DNA of 64,000 nt from an alpha proteobacterium AAP81b. GTDB lineage: Bacteria > Pseudomonadota > Alphaproteobacteria > Sphingomonadales > Sphingomonadaceae. Of the stretch, positions 26,133 to 37,899 are shown piece by piece. Every line of letters starts with the position of its first letter. Position 1 is the first letter of the stretch. The notes below the pieces were generated by a model, which made no database searches, was not told the origin of the DNA, and worked only from the letters and a program-made list of their open reading frames with translations. Position numbers and translations under genes: made by a program. The stretch spans positions 1-64,000 of the forward strand of contig LJHX01000084.1 of assembly GCA_001295935.1 (NCBI GenBank), read 5' to 3'.

Positions 26133-26194
26133 GGTGCCTCCTGTCGGCACCGATCCGGCACCTGCCCGGGAGTTCGCCGCGACGCGGCGCCCGG

Positions 26195-26587
26195 TTACAG
26201 CCGCAGCACCAGCGGGTGGTCGGCGAGCAGCGCATCGCGGCTGAGCAGCCTGGCGCCCGCCGCCTGCGCCTGGACGAGCAGGATCTCGTCGAAGGGGTCG
26301 CGGTGGGCGAGGGGGTGGGTGAGTTCAAGCGTGAGCGTCGCCGGATCAGGTACCAGCCAGTCGAAGCCCAGAAACCTTACCGAATCAAAGACGGCCTGCG
26401 GCGACACATTCAGCTTTCTGACGCCGCTGCCGTGTCGCGCCTGCCACTTCAGCCGGACCTCCCACAGCGAAAATGTCGACACCAGCAGCCCGGCCCCACC
26501 GGTCAGCAGATTACGTTCCTCGATGGAGATGCGATCGGGCTCGTCGACCAGCCAGATGAGGTAGTGGGTATCGAGCAGCAGTTTCAA
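26195..26587 (-). CDS. PIN-domain toxin (VapC-like)
   Basis: The 130-residue protein is a PIN-domain RNase: MKLLLDTHYLIW gives the first catalytic Asp, FSLWEVRLK a middle Glu and HRDPFDEILLVQA the later acidic pair. VapC-type enzymes cleave tRNA or rRNA and are held by a cognate antitoxin. Its ATG overlaps the stop of the upstream antitoxin gene. The subgroup (TxxYLxW start) is usually paired with Phd/YefM-type antitoxins, as here. Confidence 0.88.
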   Translation of the reverse strand: MKLLLDTHYLIWLVDEPDRISIEERNLLTGGAGLLVSTFSLWEVRLKWQARHGSGVRKLNVSPQAVFDSVRFLGFDWLVPDPATLTLELTHPLAHRDPFDEILLVQAQAAGARLLSRDALLADHPLVLRL

Positions 26588-26844
26588 TCTTCAAGGCCCA
26601 GAATCCGGCGGCTGAACGCCGGATCGGACATTACCTCGTCGAACCAGGCTGCCGAACCGTCACCATAGCCCTGCTCCCGGCGAAAGTTCAGAAACGCCTC
26701 CCAATCCGGCCGACGGCGGGGCTGAGCCGACACCAGCTCGACGAGCGGCGCGCCGTCGCGCGTAATCACAACGCGCTCGCCGGCGACGGCCGCTGCCGCC
26801 GCCTCGTCCAGCCGCGTCCGGGCTTCCAGGATTGACAGTTCCAT
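26584..26844 (-). CDS. Phd/YefM-type antitoxin
   Basis: The 86-residue protein begins with MELSILEARTRLDEAAAAAVAGERVVITRDGAPLVEL, the typical prevent-host-death fold that binds operator DNA, and ends in a flexible toxin-binding tail. It lies directly upstream of the PIN-domain toxin with a four-base overlap. The start at 26844 is chosen because upstream codons lack family similarity. Confidence 0.88.
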   Translation of the reverse strand: MELSILEARTRLDEAAAAAVAGERVVITRDGAPLVELVSAQPRRRPDWEAFLNFRREQGYGDGSAAWFDEVMSDPAFSRRILGLED

Positions 26845-26902
26845 CACGTCACCTGCCAGTTGCGAAGCGCAAACTACAACCGATCGACCCCGCCACCAAG
26901 CC

Positions 26903-28234
26903 TCACAGGATGAACTTCGACAGGTCGGTGTCGCGGGCGATCGCCCCCAGCTCGCGTTCGACATAGGCCGCGTCGACCGTCACCGTCTCGCCGGCGCGGT
27001 CGCTGGCGTCGAAGCTGATGCCTTCCAGCAACTTCTCCATCACCGTCTGCAGCCGCCGCGCGCCAATGTTCTCGACCGCATCGTTGACCTGCGCCGCGGT
27101 GCGCGCGATCGCGTCGATGCCGTCGTCGGTCAGCATCAGGGTGACGCCCTCGGTCGCCAGCAGGCCGGTATATTGCCGGATCAGCGACGCCTCGGTGTCG
27201 GTCAGGATGCGGCGGAAGTCCTCATAAGTCAGCCCCTTCAGCTCGACGCGGATCGGCAGGCGACCCTGCAATTCCGGCAGCAGGTCGCTCGGCTTCGCCA
27301 CATGAAAGGCCCCCGAGGCGATGAACAGGATATGGTCGGTCTTCACCGGGCCATATTTGGTCGCGACCGTGGTGCCTTCGATCAGCGGCAGCAGGTCGCG
27401 CTGGACGCCCTCGCGGCTGACCGAGCCGCCGCGGACGTCGCTCACCGCGATCTTGTCGATCTCGTCCAGGAAGACGATGCCATTGGCTTCGGCCGAGCGC
27501 ACCGCCTCGCGCGAGATTTCTTCGTCGTCGAGGCGCTTGTCCGACTCCTCGCCGATCAGTGCGTCCCAGGCGGCGGCGACGGTCATCTTGCGGCGCTTCG
27601 GCGGGCGGCCACCCATCGCCTTCGCCATCATGTCGCCGAGGTTGATCATGCCGACCTGGCCCGGTGCCATCCCCGGCATCTCGAAGCTCGGCGCGCTTTC
27701 GGCGACCTCGATCTCGATCTCGCGGTCCTTGAGGTCACCCGCCTCGAAGCGGGCGCGAAAGGCGAGCCGCGTCGCCTCGCTGGCGTCCTTGCCGACGAGC
27801 GCATCGAGCAGCCGCGCCATCGCGGCGGTCTCGGCCGGCTCGCGCACCGTCGCGCGGCGCGCCTCGCGGACAAGGCGGATCGATTCCTCGACGATGTCGC
27901 GGACGATCGAATCGACGTCGCGGCCGACATAGCCGACCTCGGTGAACTTGGTCGCCTCGATCTTGAGGAAGGGCGCCCCGGCGAGCTTCGCCAGCCGCCG
28001 GCTGATCTCGGTCTTGCCGCAGCCGGTCGGGCCGATCATCAGGATGTTCTTCGGCGTCACCTCGTCGCGCAGATCGTCGCCCAGCCGCTGCCGGCGCCAG
28101 CGATTGCGCAGCGCGACGGCGACAGCGCGCTTGGCGTCGTCCTGGCCGACAATGTGGCGATCGAGCGCCGCGACAATGGCTTTCGGCGTCAGGCCGGGGC
28201 CCGGATCGGCGGTGATGGTCACTTGCGCATTCAT
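26903..28234 (-). CDS. hslU: ATP-dependent protease ATPase subunit HslU
   Basis: HslU is the AAA+ unfoldase of the HslUV (ClpYQ) protease. The 443-residue protein has the Walker [10 protein letters not shown] near residue 73, the pore loop [10 protein letters not shown], Walker [11 protein letters not shown] and the conserved C-terminal DLSKFIL that docks into HslV. The I-domain (about residues 110-240) is present. The length is normal. The operon order is hslV, aldo/keto reductase, hslU, with only a 4-base gap before hslU, so an extra gene separates the two subunits. Confidence 0.96.
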   Translation of the reverse strand: MNAQVTITADPGPGLTPKAIVAALDRHIVGQDDAKRAVAVALRNRWRRQRLGDDLRDEVTPKNILMIGPTGCGKTEISRRLAKLAGAPFLKIEATKFTEVGYVGRDVDSIVRDIVEESIRLVREARRATVREPAETAAMARLLDALVGKDASEATRLAFRARFEAGDLKDREIEIEVAESAPSFEMPGMAPGQVGMINLGDMMAKAMGGRPPKRRKMTVAAAWDALIGEESDKRLDDEEISREAVRSAEANGIVFLDEIDKIAVSDVRGGSVSREGVQRDLLPLIEGTTVATKYGPVKTDHILFIASGAFHVAKPSDLLPELQGRLPIRVELKGLTYEDFRRILTDTEASLIRQYTGLLATEGVTLMLTDDGIDAIARTAAQVNDAVENIGARRLQTVMEKLLEGISFDASDRAGETVTVDAAYVERELGAIARDTDLSKFIL

Positions 28235-28238
28235 AGCA

Positions 28239-29288
<1,050 letters not shown>

Positions 29289-29305
29289 GGGGATTCTCCG
29301 GCCGC

Positions 29306-29857
29306 TCAGGCGGCGTCGATGGTTTCGACCGTCAGCTGGTCGTTGGTGTAAACGCAAAGCTCGGCGGCGATGCCCATGGCGCGGCGGGCGATGGTCTCGG
29401 CGTCATGCTCCGAATCGCCAAGCGCCCGCGCCGCGGCGAGGGCGAAATTGCCGCCCGAGCCGATCGCCGCCATGCCGCCGACGGGTTCGAGAACGTCGCC
29501 GGTACCGGTCAGCACCAGGGTCGTCTCCTTGTCGGCGACGATCATCATCGCCTCGAGGCGGCGCAGGTAACGATCGGTGCGCCAGTCCTTGGCGAGCTCG
29601 ACGGCGGCACGCGTCAACTGGCCGGGATAGCGCTCGAGCTTGGCTTCGAGGCGTTCGAACAGGGTGAAGGCATCGGCGGTGGCGCCGGCGAAGCCGCCGA
29701 TGACGCTGCCGCCCGGGCCGAACCGGCGCACTTTCTTGGCATTGGGCTTCATGATGGTCGGCCCCATCGAGACCTGGCCATCGCCGGCGACCGTGACACG
29801 GCCGCCCTTGCGCACCGACACGATCGTCGTGCCGTGCCAATCGGGGAAATCTGACAT
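29306..29857 (-). CDS. hslV: ATP-dependent protease proteolytic subunit HslV
   Basis: HslV is the threonine peptidase of HslUV. The 183-residue protein begins [19 protein letters not shown]; processing after Gly9 exposes the N-terminal Thr nucleophile, and the family pattern HGTTIxxVRK is intact. [13 protein letters not shown] and [18 protein letters not shown] follow. The start at 29857 is fixed by this pro-peptide. A partly symmetric site around 29886-29901 (CTACGTAG core) lies upstream. I did not see a clear heat-shock promoter. Confidence 0.96.
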   Translation of the reverse strand: MSDFPDWHGTTIVSVRKGGRVTVAGDGQVSMGPTIMKPNAKKVRRFGPGGSVIGGFAGATADAFTLFERLEAKLERYPGQLTRAAVELAKDWRTDRYLRRLEAMMIVADKETTLVLTGTGDVLEPVGGMAAIGSGGNFALAAARALGDSEHDAETIARRAMGIAAELCVYTNDQLTVETIDAA

Positions 29858-29968
29858 GAGGGAAAGGGTACTTTCGGGTTGGAACCGTCTACGTAGGCGG
29901 ATGTAGGAAGCTTTTCCCCGACGAAAAGACCGGGTGGCGCGGGCCGGCGGCTCTGCTACCCGCCGGCG

Positions 29969-30595
29969 ATGGCAGCGCCCGGCACCCACATTGTCTTTCC
30001 CCCCGGGACGGCGCTCGCCCGCCCGGCGCGTGGCCTCGGTGTCGAGCTCTGGCGCTGGCTGGGGCTGGCGCTTCTGGCGCTCGGCGGCTGGAAGCGCGAG
30101 GGCGACTGGCCCGCCGATGCCAAGGCGGTGCTGCTGACCGCCCCGCACACCTCGAACTGGGACGGCATCTGGTTCCTCGCCGCCGCCGCCGCCTGGCGGG
30201 TGCGGCTGCGCTACATGGGCAAGGCCAGCCTCACCCAGGGACCGTTCGGCGGACTGGTGCGCTGGACGGGATGCATCCCGGTCAACCGCTCGAAGTCCAA
30301 CGATCTCGTCGCCCAGATGCGCGAGGCGTTCGCCGCCGAGCATGGCCTCATTCTGGCGATCCCGCCCGAGGGCACGCGCGGCAAGGTCGAAAAGTGGAAA
30401 TCGGGCTTCTATCACATAGCGGTCGGCGCCGGCGTGCCGATCCTGTGCTCGGTGCTCGACTACAAGAAGAAGACGGCGCGGATCAGCGGTGTCGTCTGGC
30501 CGACAGGCGATTATGCCGCCGATTTCGCGCTGATCCGTTCGCACTATGAGGGCGCCACGGGCAAGCACCCCGGGGATTTTACCCTGGCCATCTGA
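29969..30595 (+). CDS. lysophospholipid acyltransferase family protein (PlsC-like)
   Basis: The 208-residue protein has the acyltransferase motifs: HTSNWD (HX4D, the catalytic pair), GCIPVNRSK and PPEGTR. It likely adds an acyl chain to a lysophospholipid or similar glycerolipid at the membrane. Its nearest relatives are short PlsC-like proteins. It is divergent from hslV across 111 bp and is followed by a hairpin. A partner for betaine-lipid synthesis is possible but has no direct support. Confidence 0.87.
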   Translation: MAAPGTHIVFPPGTALARPARGLGVELWRWLGLALLALGGWKREGDWPADAKAVLLTAPHTSNWDGIWFLAAAAAWRVRLRYMGKASLTQGPFGGLVRWTGCIPVNRSKSNDLVAQMREAFAAEHGLILAIPPEGTRGKVEKWKSGFYHIAVGAGVPILCSVLDYKKKTARISGVVWPTGDYAADFALIRSHYEGATGKHPGDFTLAI

Positions 30596-30598
30596 GCC

Positions 30599-30616
30599 GC
30601 GTGACGACGGTCACGC
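30599..30616 (+). terminator. hairpin after acyltransferase gene
   Basis: GCGTGAC (30599-30605) and GTCACGC (30610-30616) form a perfect 7-bp stem with a GACG loop right behind the stop codon. There is no T-tract, so it may be a processing or stability element. Confidence 0.35.
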
Positions 30617-30670
30617 GCCGTCGCGCGGCGGATTGAAGAACCTTTGCCCCAGTGTCGAGAGGCACGCGCA

Positions 30671-32155
<1,485 letters not shown>

Positions 32156-32227
32156 TCCCGTCAAAGCCCGCCATTACCGGCAGGGCATCAGCTGGCCCCA
32201 TCCGCACGGCCCCGCTACACCGACACG

Positions 32228-33079
32228 ATGCCCGGCCTCTTCCATCCCGCTCGCATCGTCACCGGCGCCTTTGGCGCGCGGCTGCTCGGCCCGGTCCGGC
32301 GCCTCGTCGTCCACCGTCTCTATCGCCACCTGGCGCGGGCCTATCCCCAGCCCGAATGGACGACGATGAACTATGGCTATCGGCCGCTGCCCGATGAGCC
32401 CTGGGACGCTCCCGTGCCCGCCGTTGCCGAAGCCTTCAGCCTCAACCTCTATTGGCGCGTCGCCACCGCCGGCCGCCGCGGCGCCGGCCTCGCGGGGCTC
32501 GACATCGCCGAAATCGGCAGCGGCCGCGGCGGCGGCGCCGCCTTCCTCGCCACCACCCTCGCTCCCGCCCGCCTGACGGGCATCGACATCGCCGCCACCG
32601 CCACCGCACTCGCCGCCGAACGCTATGCCGACATCGCCAACATCGCCTTCGCCACCGGCGACGCCGAGGCACTGGCCCTGAAGCCCGCCAGCCTCGACAT
32701 CGTCGTCAACATCGAAAGCCTGCACGGCTATGCCGATCCGGCACGTTTCCTTGCCGAAGTCGCGCGCTGCCTGCGCCCCGGCGGCGAGCTGCTCATCGCC
32801 GCCTTTGCGGCGCGCGGCGCGGCGCTCGACCGGCTGCGCGCGCTGTTCGCCACCGGGCCGCTGCAGCTCCGCCGCTTCGACGACATCACCGCCAACGTCC
32901 TCGCCTCGCTCGCCGCCGACGACACCCGCAAACGCGCCTTCCTCGATTCCCATGTCAGCGGCGCAATGAAAAGCTTCGCCACCGGCGCCTATGCGATGCC
33001 GGGCAGCGCCATGCGCGACGCGCTCGAAGCCGGGCGGACGTGCTATTTCGCTGCCGTGCTGGAGAAAGAGGGCAAGTAA
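32228..33079 (+). CDS. class I SAM-dependent methyltransferase
   Basis: The 283-residue protein has the Rossmann motif IAEIGSGRGGGAAFLA around residues 96-111, the acidic TGIDIAA post-motif, and IESLHGY, which is common in small-molecule and lipid methyltransferases. An N-terminal segment with MNYGY is typical of the mycolic/phthiotriol-type methyltransferase group. The substrate is unknown. It is followed after two bases by a long palindromic repeat and then by a convergent P450 gene. Confidence 0.82.
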   Translation: MPGLFHPARIVTGAFGARLLGPVRRLVVHRLYRHLARAYPQPEWTTMNYGYRPLPDEPWDAPVPAVAEAFSLNLYWRVATAGRRGAGLAGLDIAEIGSGRGGGAAFLATTLAPARLTGIDIAATATALAAERYADIANIAFATGDAEALALKPASLDIVVNIESLHGYADPARFLAEVARCLRPGGELLIAAFAARGAALDRLRALFATGPLQLRRFDDITANVLASLAADDTRKRAFLDSHVSGAMKSFATGAYAMPGSAMRDALEAGRTCYFAAVLEKEGK

Positions 33080-33081
33080 GC

Positions 33082-33124
33082 GGCCTCCGGCGGCCATGGG
33101 CTCAGCCTCTGGCCGCCGGAGGCC
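33082..33124. repeat. family A-related perfect palindrome (A4)
   Basis: GGCCTCCGGCGGCC (33082-33095) and GGCCGCCGGAGGCC (33111-33124) form a perfect 14-bp inverted repeat with a 15-base loop. Both arms carry the GCCGGAGGC end of family A, so it looks like two facing ends. It lies between convergent genes and may terminate both. Confidence 0.7.
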
Positions 33125-33130
33125 CTCTTC

Positions 33131-34324
33131 TTACTCAATCATCCGCACATCCAGCCGCGTATAGCCGGGATAGAGCTTGCCGCGATTGCGTGCCCGCGCC
33201 CCGATCGCCAGCGGTGACGGCAGCGCCGCGACCACCCCCAGCACCTGGCGCATTTCGGCGAGCGTCAGCGCTGCCCCCAGGCAAGCGTGCGGCCCGGCGC
33301 CGAACACCAGCCGGCGCAGCGGGTTGGTGCGCGTCATGTCGAAGCCGTCGCCGCCGGGGAACAGCGCCGGGTCGCGCAGGATGTTGCGAAAGGCGATGAT
33401 CACCCGCTCGCCGCGGCGGAAGCGGTGGCGGCCGATGGCGTGATCGGCGGCAACCGAGCGCAGGATGGCGTTCGACGGCGTCGTCAGCCGCAGCGCCTCG
33501 TCGATCGCCGCGTCGAGCCGGGCAGGGTCGGCCTGCAGCGCCGGCAGGCTGCCGCTGTCGATGATGACGGCGAGCGCGCGCGGCAGGCCATAGACGATCA
33601 GCTCGACCGCGCCGACGAGCACCACCGTCACCATGTCGCGCACCGTTTCGAACGCCGCGCCCTGGTCGCGCAGCCGCGCCGTCAGCGATTGCGGCGGCGC
33701 GTCGGCGCGGGCGTAGCCGGCGGCGATATGCGTCGCCAGCCGCGCCGCCAGCGCCTTGGCGGCCGATGACTGCGCCAAAGACAATCGCCGCGGCGCGGTG
33801 CCGGCAAAGGCCATGATTTCGGTGGCGAGGTGAAAGATATCGGCGAAGGCAGCGGCTTCGTCGGCCGGATCGAGCCGCAGGCCGATCAGCTCACACGCCA
33901 TGGCACAGCCATAATCGCGCATGAAGGCGGCGAAATCGACGCTTTTGCCGGCGCGCAGCGCGGCATCGAGCGCCGCCAACCGCGGTCCGGCGGCAGCGCC
34001 GGCGACGGCGGCAACGTAGCGCGGTGAAAAGACCTCGGCGAGTTCCTGCTTCAGGTTGCGATGCGCCGCGCCGTCCATGTTGATCAGCGCGCGCGGCCCG
34101 AGCACCTCGGTGATCAATATGCCGAAGCTGCCAGGCCCGCTTGACGTGAACACCGCCGGCGTTGCGAGGATCGCGCGGGCGACCTCGGCATCGTTGACGA
34201 TGGTGCCGATGCCCGGCACCCGCACCACCGGCCCCAGCCGCCGCGTGACCGCATAAAAGCCATGCACGAACGGCCGGTTGGCGAAATAGAGCCGGGCATC
34301 GGCGCGGGTTTCGGGAGCGGTCAT
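33131..34324 (-). CDS. cytochrome P450 with atypical I-helix
   Basis: The 397-residue protein has the heme-binding FGAGPHACLG (Cys ligand) near residue 345, the ExxR pair in EALRLTTPSN, and RHRFRRGERV before the heme loop. The I-helix, normally (A/G)Gx(D/E)T(T/S), reads VLVGAVELIVYG: the acid is present but the conserved Thr is Leu, as in a few P450s with altered oxygen activation. The substrate is unknown. An SDR on the same strand starts upstream (35232) and ends 56 bases before this gene. Confidence 0.9.
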   Translation of the reverse strand: MTAPETRADARLYFANRPFVHGFYAVTRRLGPVVRVPGIGTIVNDAEVARAILATPAVFTSSGPGSFGILITEVLGPRALINMDGAAHRNLKQELAEVFSPRYVAAVAGAAAGPRLAALDAALRAGKSVDFAAFMRDYGCAMACELIGLRLDPADEAAAFADIFHLATEIMAFAGTAPRRLSLAQSSAAKALAARLATHIAAGYARADAPPQSLTARLRDQGAAFETVRDMVTVVLVGAVELIVYGLPRALAVIIDSGSLPALQADPARLDAAIDEALRLTTPSNAILRSVAADHAIGRHRFRRGERVIIAFRNILRDPALFPGGDGFDMTRTNPLRRLVFGAGPHACLGAALTLAEMRQVLGVVAALPSPLAIGARARNRGKLYPGYTRLDVRMIE

Positions 34325-34380
34325 CGACGGTACGCTGGCGCCTTCAGCCTAGCACCCGGCGCCGCGGCAGCAATCGCCGT

Positions 34381-35232
34381 TCAGCGCCGCGCCACCCGGT
34401 CCCTGATCTTGTCGAAACCCGCCTTGATGCCCGCCACGCGTGCATCGAACAGCGGCTCGAACTGGGTGTCGGTGAGAATATAGGGCCAGTCGCCCTCGAT
34501 CGCCTCGACGACGAGCTCGCCGACCCACAGCGGATCGATGCCATGGGCGATGGCCTGTTCGGCGATCTTGAGAATCTCGTCGACGGCGGGATCGTCGATC
34601 ACCGGGGTCTCGACGGCGCCGGCCAGACGTTCGGGAAGCGCACGGCGCGATTCCATGATGCGTGTGCGGATGAAGCCCGGGCACAGCACCGAAACGCCGA
34701 TGCCGCGGAGCGCCAATTGCCCGCGCAGCAGTTCCGAAAGCGCCACAACGCCATATTTGGTAACATTGTAGGACGGGTTGGTCCCCGGGATCAGCCCGGC
34801 CATCGACGCCGTCGAGACAATCTGGCCGCCCTCACCGTGCGATTCGAGCAGCGGCCCGAAGATCTCGATGCCCCAGATCACCGACATCAGATTGACGCCG
34901 ATCGTCCAGTCCCAGCTGGCGTCGGTCCACTGGCCATAGCCGGCGCCACCGCCGACCCCGGCGTTGTTGACGAGGATATGCACCTTGCCGAAGCGTGCCA
35001 GCGTGGCGTCGGCGGCAGCTTGGAGCTCGGCCTTCAACGAGACATCGGCGCGGACGCCATCGACATCGGCGTTGGTCGCCTTCAGCCCGGCGACCGCCTT
35101 TTCCAGCGCGTCGGCCTCGATATCGCACAGCATCACCTTGACGCCCGACTGCGCCAGTGCCGTCGCGATGCCGAGGCCGATCCCCGACGCGGCGCCGGTC
35201 ACGAACGCCACTCTGCCTGCAAGATCCTGCAT
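34381..35232 (-). CDS. SDR family NAD(P)-dependent oxidoreductase
   Basis: The 283-residue protein has TGAASGIGLGIA (residues 12-23), the NNAGVGGG motif, catalytic Ser in STASM and YNVTK (Tyr/Lys). It resembles the bacterial SDRs with a C-terminal extension found near P450s. The substrate is unknown. It lies 56 bases upstream of a P450 gene on the same strand, so the two may work on the same compound, for example a terpenoid or steroid-like molecule. This is inference only. Confidence 0.9.
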   Translation of the reverse strand: MQDLAGRVAFVTGAASGIGLGIATALAQSGVKVMLCDIEADALEKAVAGLKATNADVDGVRADVSLKAELQAAADATLARFGKVHILVNNAGVGGGAGYGQWTDASWDWTIGVNLMSVIWGIEIFGPLLESHGEGGQIVSTASMAGLIPGTNPSYNVTKYGVVALSELLRGQLALRGIGVSVLCPGFIRTRIMESRRALPERLAGAVETPVIDDPAVDEILKIAEQAIAHGIDPLWVGELVVEAIEGDWPYILTDTQFEPLFDARVAGIKAGFDKIRDRVARR

Positions 35233-35328
35233 AGATTCTCCCCGCGCTGTGCCTGCTACGCCTGGACGCGACTTTCAATCCCGATTCCACGATCGGCGTA
35301 GGGCCACGACACGCCGCGCTCGGCCGCC

Positions 35329-35640
35329 TCAGGCCCGGCGAGCCGGTCGCAGATCGTAAACTGCTGACTTTGCGATATCCACCACCAGGGCGTGACCATG
35401 GCCGTCGACCAACCAGACCACAAGGGACAGGACGAAACCGCACGTCGCCAGTTCGATGAGGGTGCCGTCCGCAAGAACGCGGCCTCGGTGTCGGAGTTCG
35501 GCATCACCGGCGATTGAAAGCGACGCCGGCATCTTCCCGGTACAAACCTCTCGCGCCGCAAGCCAGGCTTGGACCTGAAAGACCGGTGGAAGGTTCGCCA
35601 GGGCGTCAGCCAGACCTAGAACCTCGATTTCGTCGAGCAT
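35329..35640 (-). CDS. hypothetical protein
   Basis: This ORF gives a 103-residue protein from an ATG at 35640 (MLDEIEVLGLADAL). It has one hydrophobic stretch (TCGFVLSLVVWLV) and otherwise no recognised motif. The ribosome-binding site is weak, and an open frame continues upstream through non-coding-looking sequence. The GC content here is somewhat lower than in the flanks. The function is unknown. Confidence 0.45.
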   Translation of the reverse strand: MLDEIEVLGLADALANLPPVFQVQAWLAAREVCTGKMPASLSIAGDAELRHRGRVLADGTLIELATCGFVLSLVVWLVDGHGHALVVDIAKSAVYDLRPARRA

Positions 35641-35961
35641 CGGGAAGATCCTCGCGCCCCAGGAGCACCGACACGGCAGGATCGCCGCGGTTGCGACAGG
35701 CTGGGCGTTCCTCCCGCGAATCGGCCCTTCACTTATCCGGCCGACATGTGTCAGTCTTGCGAAGGAGACGTGCAATTTTGGCGCAAAAGGATGTTGATTC
35801 TGTGTCAAATCACCGCTATACCGCCAATGTCCAATTGCAGCGTCTCGCCGCCGGCTGCTGACCTGTCGTCGGTTGCTGGACGCGCAGAACATCCGCACCC
35901 GTCGATCGGTTGATGGCAACAGGCTTTCGACCGCCATCGCGGATATTTCAGGAGTTTATTC
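35641..35961. other. intergenic region upstream of RHH gene
   Basis: The 321 bases between the divergent hypothetical and RHH genes contain no convincing ORF. The right half is AT-richer (GTTGATTCTGTGTCAAATCA near 35790-35812), and a good ribosome-binding site, CAGGAG, sits just before 35962. It probably holds the promoters of both neighbours. Confidence 0.5.
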
Positions 35962-36177
35962 GTGTCCAAGAGGATTAGTTTCGAAGTCAGCAACGAGATT
36001 GCGGAAATGCTCGATCGCGTCGCCAACGAGCAGGAAACGACTATGGCCGATATCGTTCGTCGTGCCTTGGCCTTGATCAAGGCTGCCGAACAGCAAAAGG
36101 CGCTTGGTCGGCCTCATATCGGCTTCGCATCCGACCCGACCAAACTCGATACCGAAATTGTTGGGGTGTTAAATTGA
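35962..36177 (+). CDS. ribbon-helix-helix (CopG-type) DNA-binding protein
   Basis: The 71-residue product starts with GTG at 35962. It has the RHH pattern: strand MSKRISFEVS, then helices EIAEMLDRVANEQ and TMADIVRRALALIKAAEQQ. Such proteins are dimeric repressors, often antitoxins. A 30-residue tail follows. The stop overlaps the TTG of the next ORF (36174), so the pair is coupled. Its base composition is lower in GC than its neighbours, which suggests transfer. Confidence 0.75.
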   Translation: MSKRISFEVSNEIAEMLDRVANEQETTMADIVRRALALIKAAEQQKALGRPHIGFASDPTKLDTEIVGVLN

Positions 36178-36452
36178 AAGAACCTGATCCGACGGCAACC
36201 ACGGCTTCAGGCATAATCTCTGTCGGTACCATCTATCGCGCCGGCGAGGTGCGAAGCGAAGACGACAAGGATCGGAGCGCCAGCCGCTGGGCCGGCATGG
36301 TTGCGGTTGGGATCGCGCTGATATTTGCGGTCGGAATACTTGCATTCGGCAGGACCGACGCCGCGACCGCCGACAAAGCTTGGAACCTGCTGTTCACCAT
36401 CGTTGGTGCCGCGACGGCCTATATATTTCAGACCAATCGTCCCAGGGTATAG
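36174..36452 (+). CDS. small two-helix membrane protein paired with RHH gene
   Basis: The product has 92 residues from a TTG that overlaps the upstream stop (TTGA). It has a charged N-terminal half (EVRSEDDKDRS) and two membrane helices (MVAVGIALIFAVGILAFG and NLLFTIVGAATAYIF). It matches no family I recognise. Pairing of an RHH protein with a small membrane protein recalls toxin-antitoxin or immunity modules, but there is no direct evidence. Confidence 0.55.
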   Translation: MKEPDPTATTASGIISVGTIYRAGEVRSEDDKDRSASRWAGMVAVGIALIFAVGILAFGRTDAATADKAWNLLFTIVGAATAYIFQTNRPRV

Positions 36453-36487
36453 ACGCGGTTGCCAGCGGTTGATCCTGAAATCGCCCG

Positions 36488-37762
36488 TCAGGCCTTTTCG
36501 CGCAGCAGGCGCTGGACAGTCAGGTCGAAGTCGCGCTTGGCCTTGACGTTAAGCAGCCCGGTGGCGGGGCCGGCCCAGCCGACATGGACTTCGCGCACCC
36601 GGCCATCGCGGCCGATGAAGATCGTCGACGGGTAGACTTTCACCGGACCGAGCGCGCCCAGCGCGGCTTTTGTCGACTCGGGGGTCGGCTGGCCGGCGAG
36701 CAGCATCGGATAGCCGATGCCGTAACGCGCCGCGAAACTGTCGATCTGGCGGAAGGCGCGCGCCGGGTCGTCGCCATATTCGAAGTTGAGGCCGATGATC
36801 TCGACGCCGCGCGGGGCATGCGCCCGAGCGTAGTCGGCGAGGAAGCGCGCCTCGTCGTGGCAATTGGGGCACCAGGCGCCGCCCAGGGTGATGACGACGA
36901 CCTTGCCGCGGTAGCGCGCGTCGGCGAGGCTGACCATGCGGCCCGCGCTGTCCGGAAAGCGGAAGGCCAGGCGGTCGCTCGCCGGGGCTTCGACGGCGAT
37001 CGCTTCGGGCGCGGGGGCACCGGCGAGGCGCGTCGCGCTCCACGCGCTGCCGGCCGGGCTGTTCGGGAAATACTGTTCGCCGGCGAGACGGCCCCCCTCC
37101 AGCCGGGCACGCCACAGGGCAGTGGCGCTGCCGTCGAAATGCGACAGTGCGAGGTCGCGCCCCGAAAGCTCGCCGGCAAGATAGCGGGTGTCGCCGCTCG
37201 GCAGCTGGACGGCGCCGGTAACGCGGTTGCCGGTCTGGCGCAGGATGGCGACGCCGCGGCTGGTGCCGTACTGGACCAGCCAGCGCCCGGTCAGATCGGC
37301 GGCGGGGCGCGCCGGGGTGGCGGTGAAGCGCCAGGCGCCACGCTGGCCGCGCGCCGGCAGCGTCACCGGGCCGGCGCGGCGGATGAAGTCAGCGGTGCCG
37401 GTCAGCCGGCCGTCACGCCCGAGTTCGAGACGCAGGCTGGAGCGGTAGGAGGGAAATTCCAGGGTCAGCACATTTCCGTCGAGGCTGGCGCGTTCGGCGC
37501 GCAGGCGCTCGGGCGGGTTCAAGAGGAACACCGCCGGCGCGCCCTGGCCGGTGTGAACCTCGAGGCCGAAAGGCAGCGGCCCGCCGGGATGATCGAGCTC
37601 GACCCGCCAGACGCCATCGAAACCGCGGGGCGCGGCACCGGCCGGCGGCGCCAGACACAGCGCCAGCACACCGGCGAAGACCAGCGCGGTAAGGGCGCGC
37701 CAGAACCAATGGGCGAAGTGGTCGGCAAAGCCTTTGGTATTGCGGGCGGGGCGGCTGATCAT
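36488..37762 (-). CDS. TlpA-like thiol-disulfide oxidoreductase with N-terminal extension
   Basis: The 424-residue protein has a signal sequence or anchor (ALTALVFAGVLALCLAPPAGA, residues about 24-44), a 200-residue beta-rich region, and a C-terminal thioredoxin fold of the TlpA/AhpC-TSA type with WCPNC at 297-301 (active Cys298 and Cys301). Such proteins act in the periplasm in disulfide reduction, for example for cytochrome c or for metal-centre maturation. The long extra domain is unusual for TlpA. It is divergent from hisB across 137 bp. Confidence 0.82.
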   Translation of the reverse strand: MISRPARNTKGFADHFAHWFWRALTALVFAGVLALCLAPPAGAAPRGFDGVWRVELDHPGGPLPFGLEVHTGQGAPAVFLLNPPERLRAERASLDGNVLTLEFPSYRSSLRLELGRDGRLTGTADFIRRAGPVTLPARGQRGAWRFTATPARPAADLTGRWLVQYGTSRGVAILRQTGNRVTGAVQLPSGDTRYLAGELSGRDLALSHFDGSATALWRARLEGGRLAGEQYFPNSPAGSAWSATRLAGAPAPEAIAVEAPASDRLAFRFPDSAGRMVSLADARYRGKVVVITLGGAWCPNCHDEARFLADYARAHAPRGVEIIGLNFEYGDDPARAFRQIDSFAARYGIGYPMLLAGQPTPESTKAALGALGPVKVYPSTIFIGRDGRVREVHVGWAGPATGLLNVKAKRDFDLTVQRLLREKA

Positions 37763-37899
37763 GGCATGTGCCTGTCATCGATCGGGAAGACGCGCGACTC
37801 AGCAGATGTTGCGCCCGGTAAAGCCTAGTTTGCAAGTGGGTTTTCATGCGGCGCCGCACCATGCTTGCCGCCCCGGCGGCGATGCCCTAACGCGCCGCC

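Noticed and set aside
29858-29968. Sigma-32 heat-shock promoter before hslV
   Set aside because: I could not align a convincing CTTG -35 and -10 pair; only an imperfect CTACGTAG-centred palindrome is visible.
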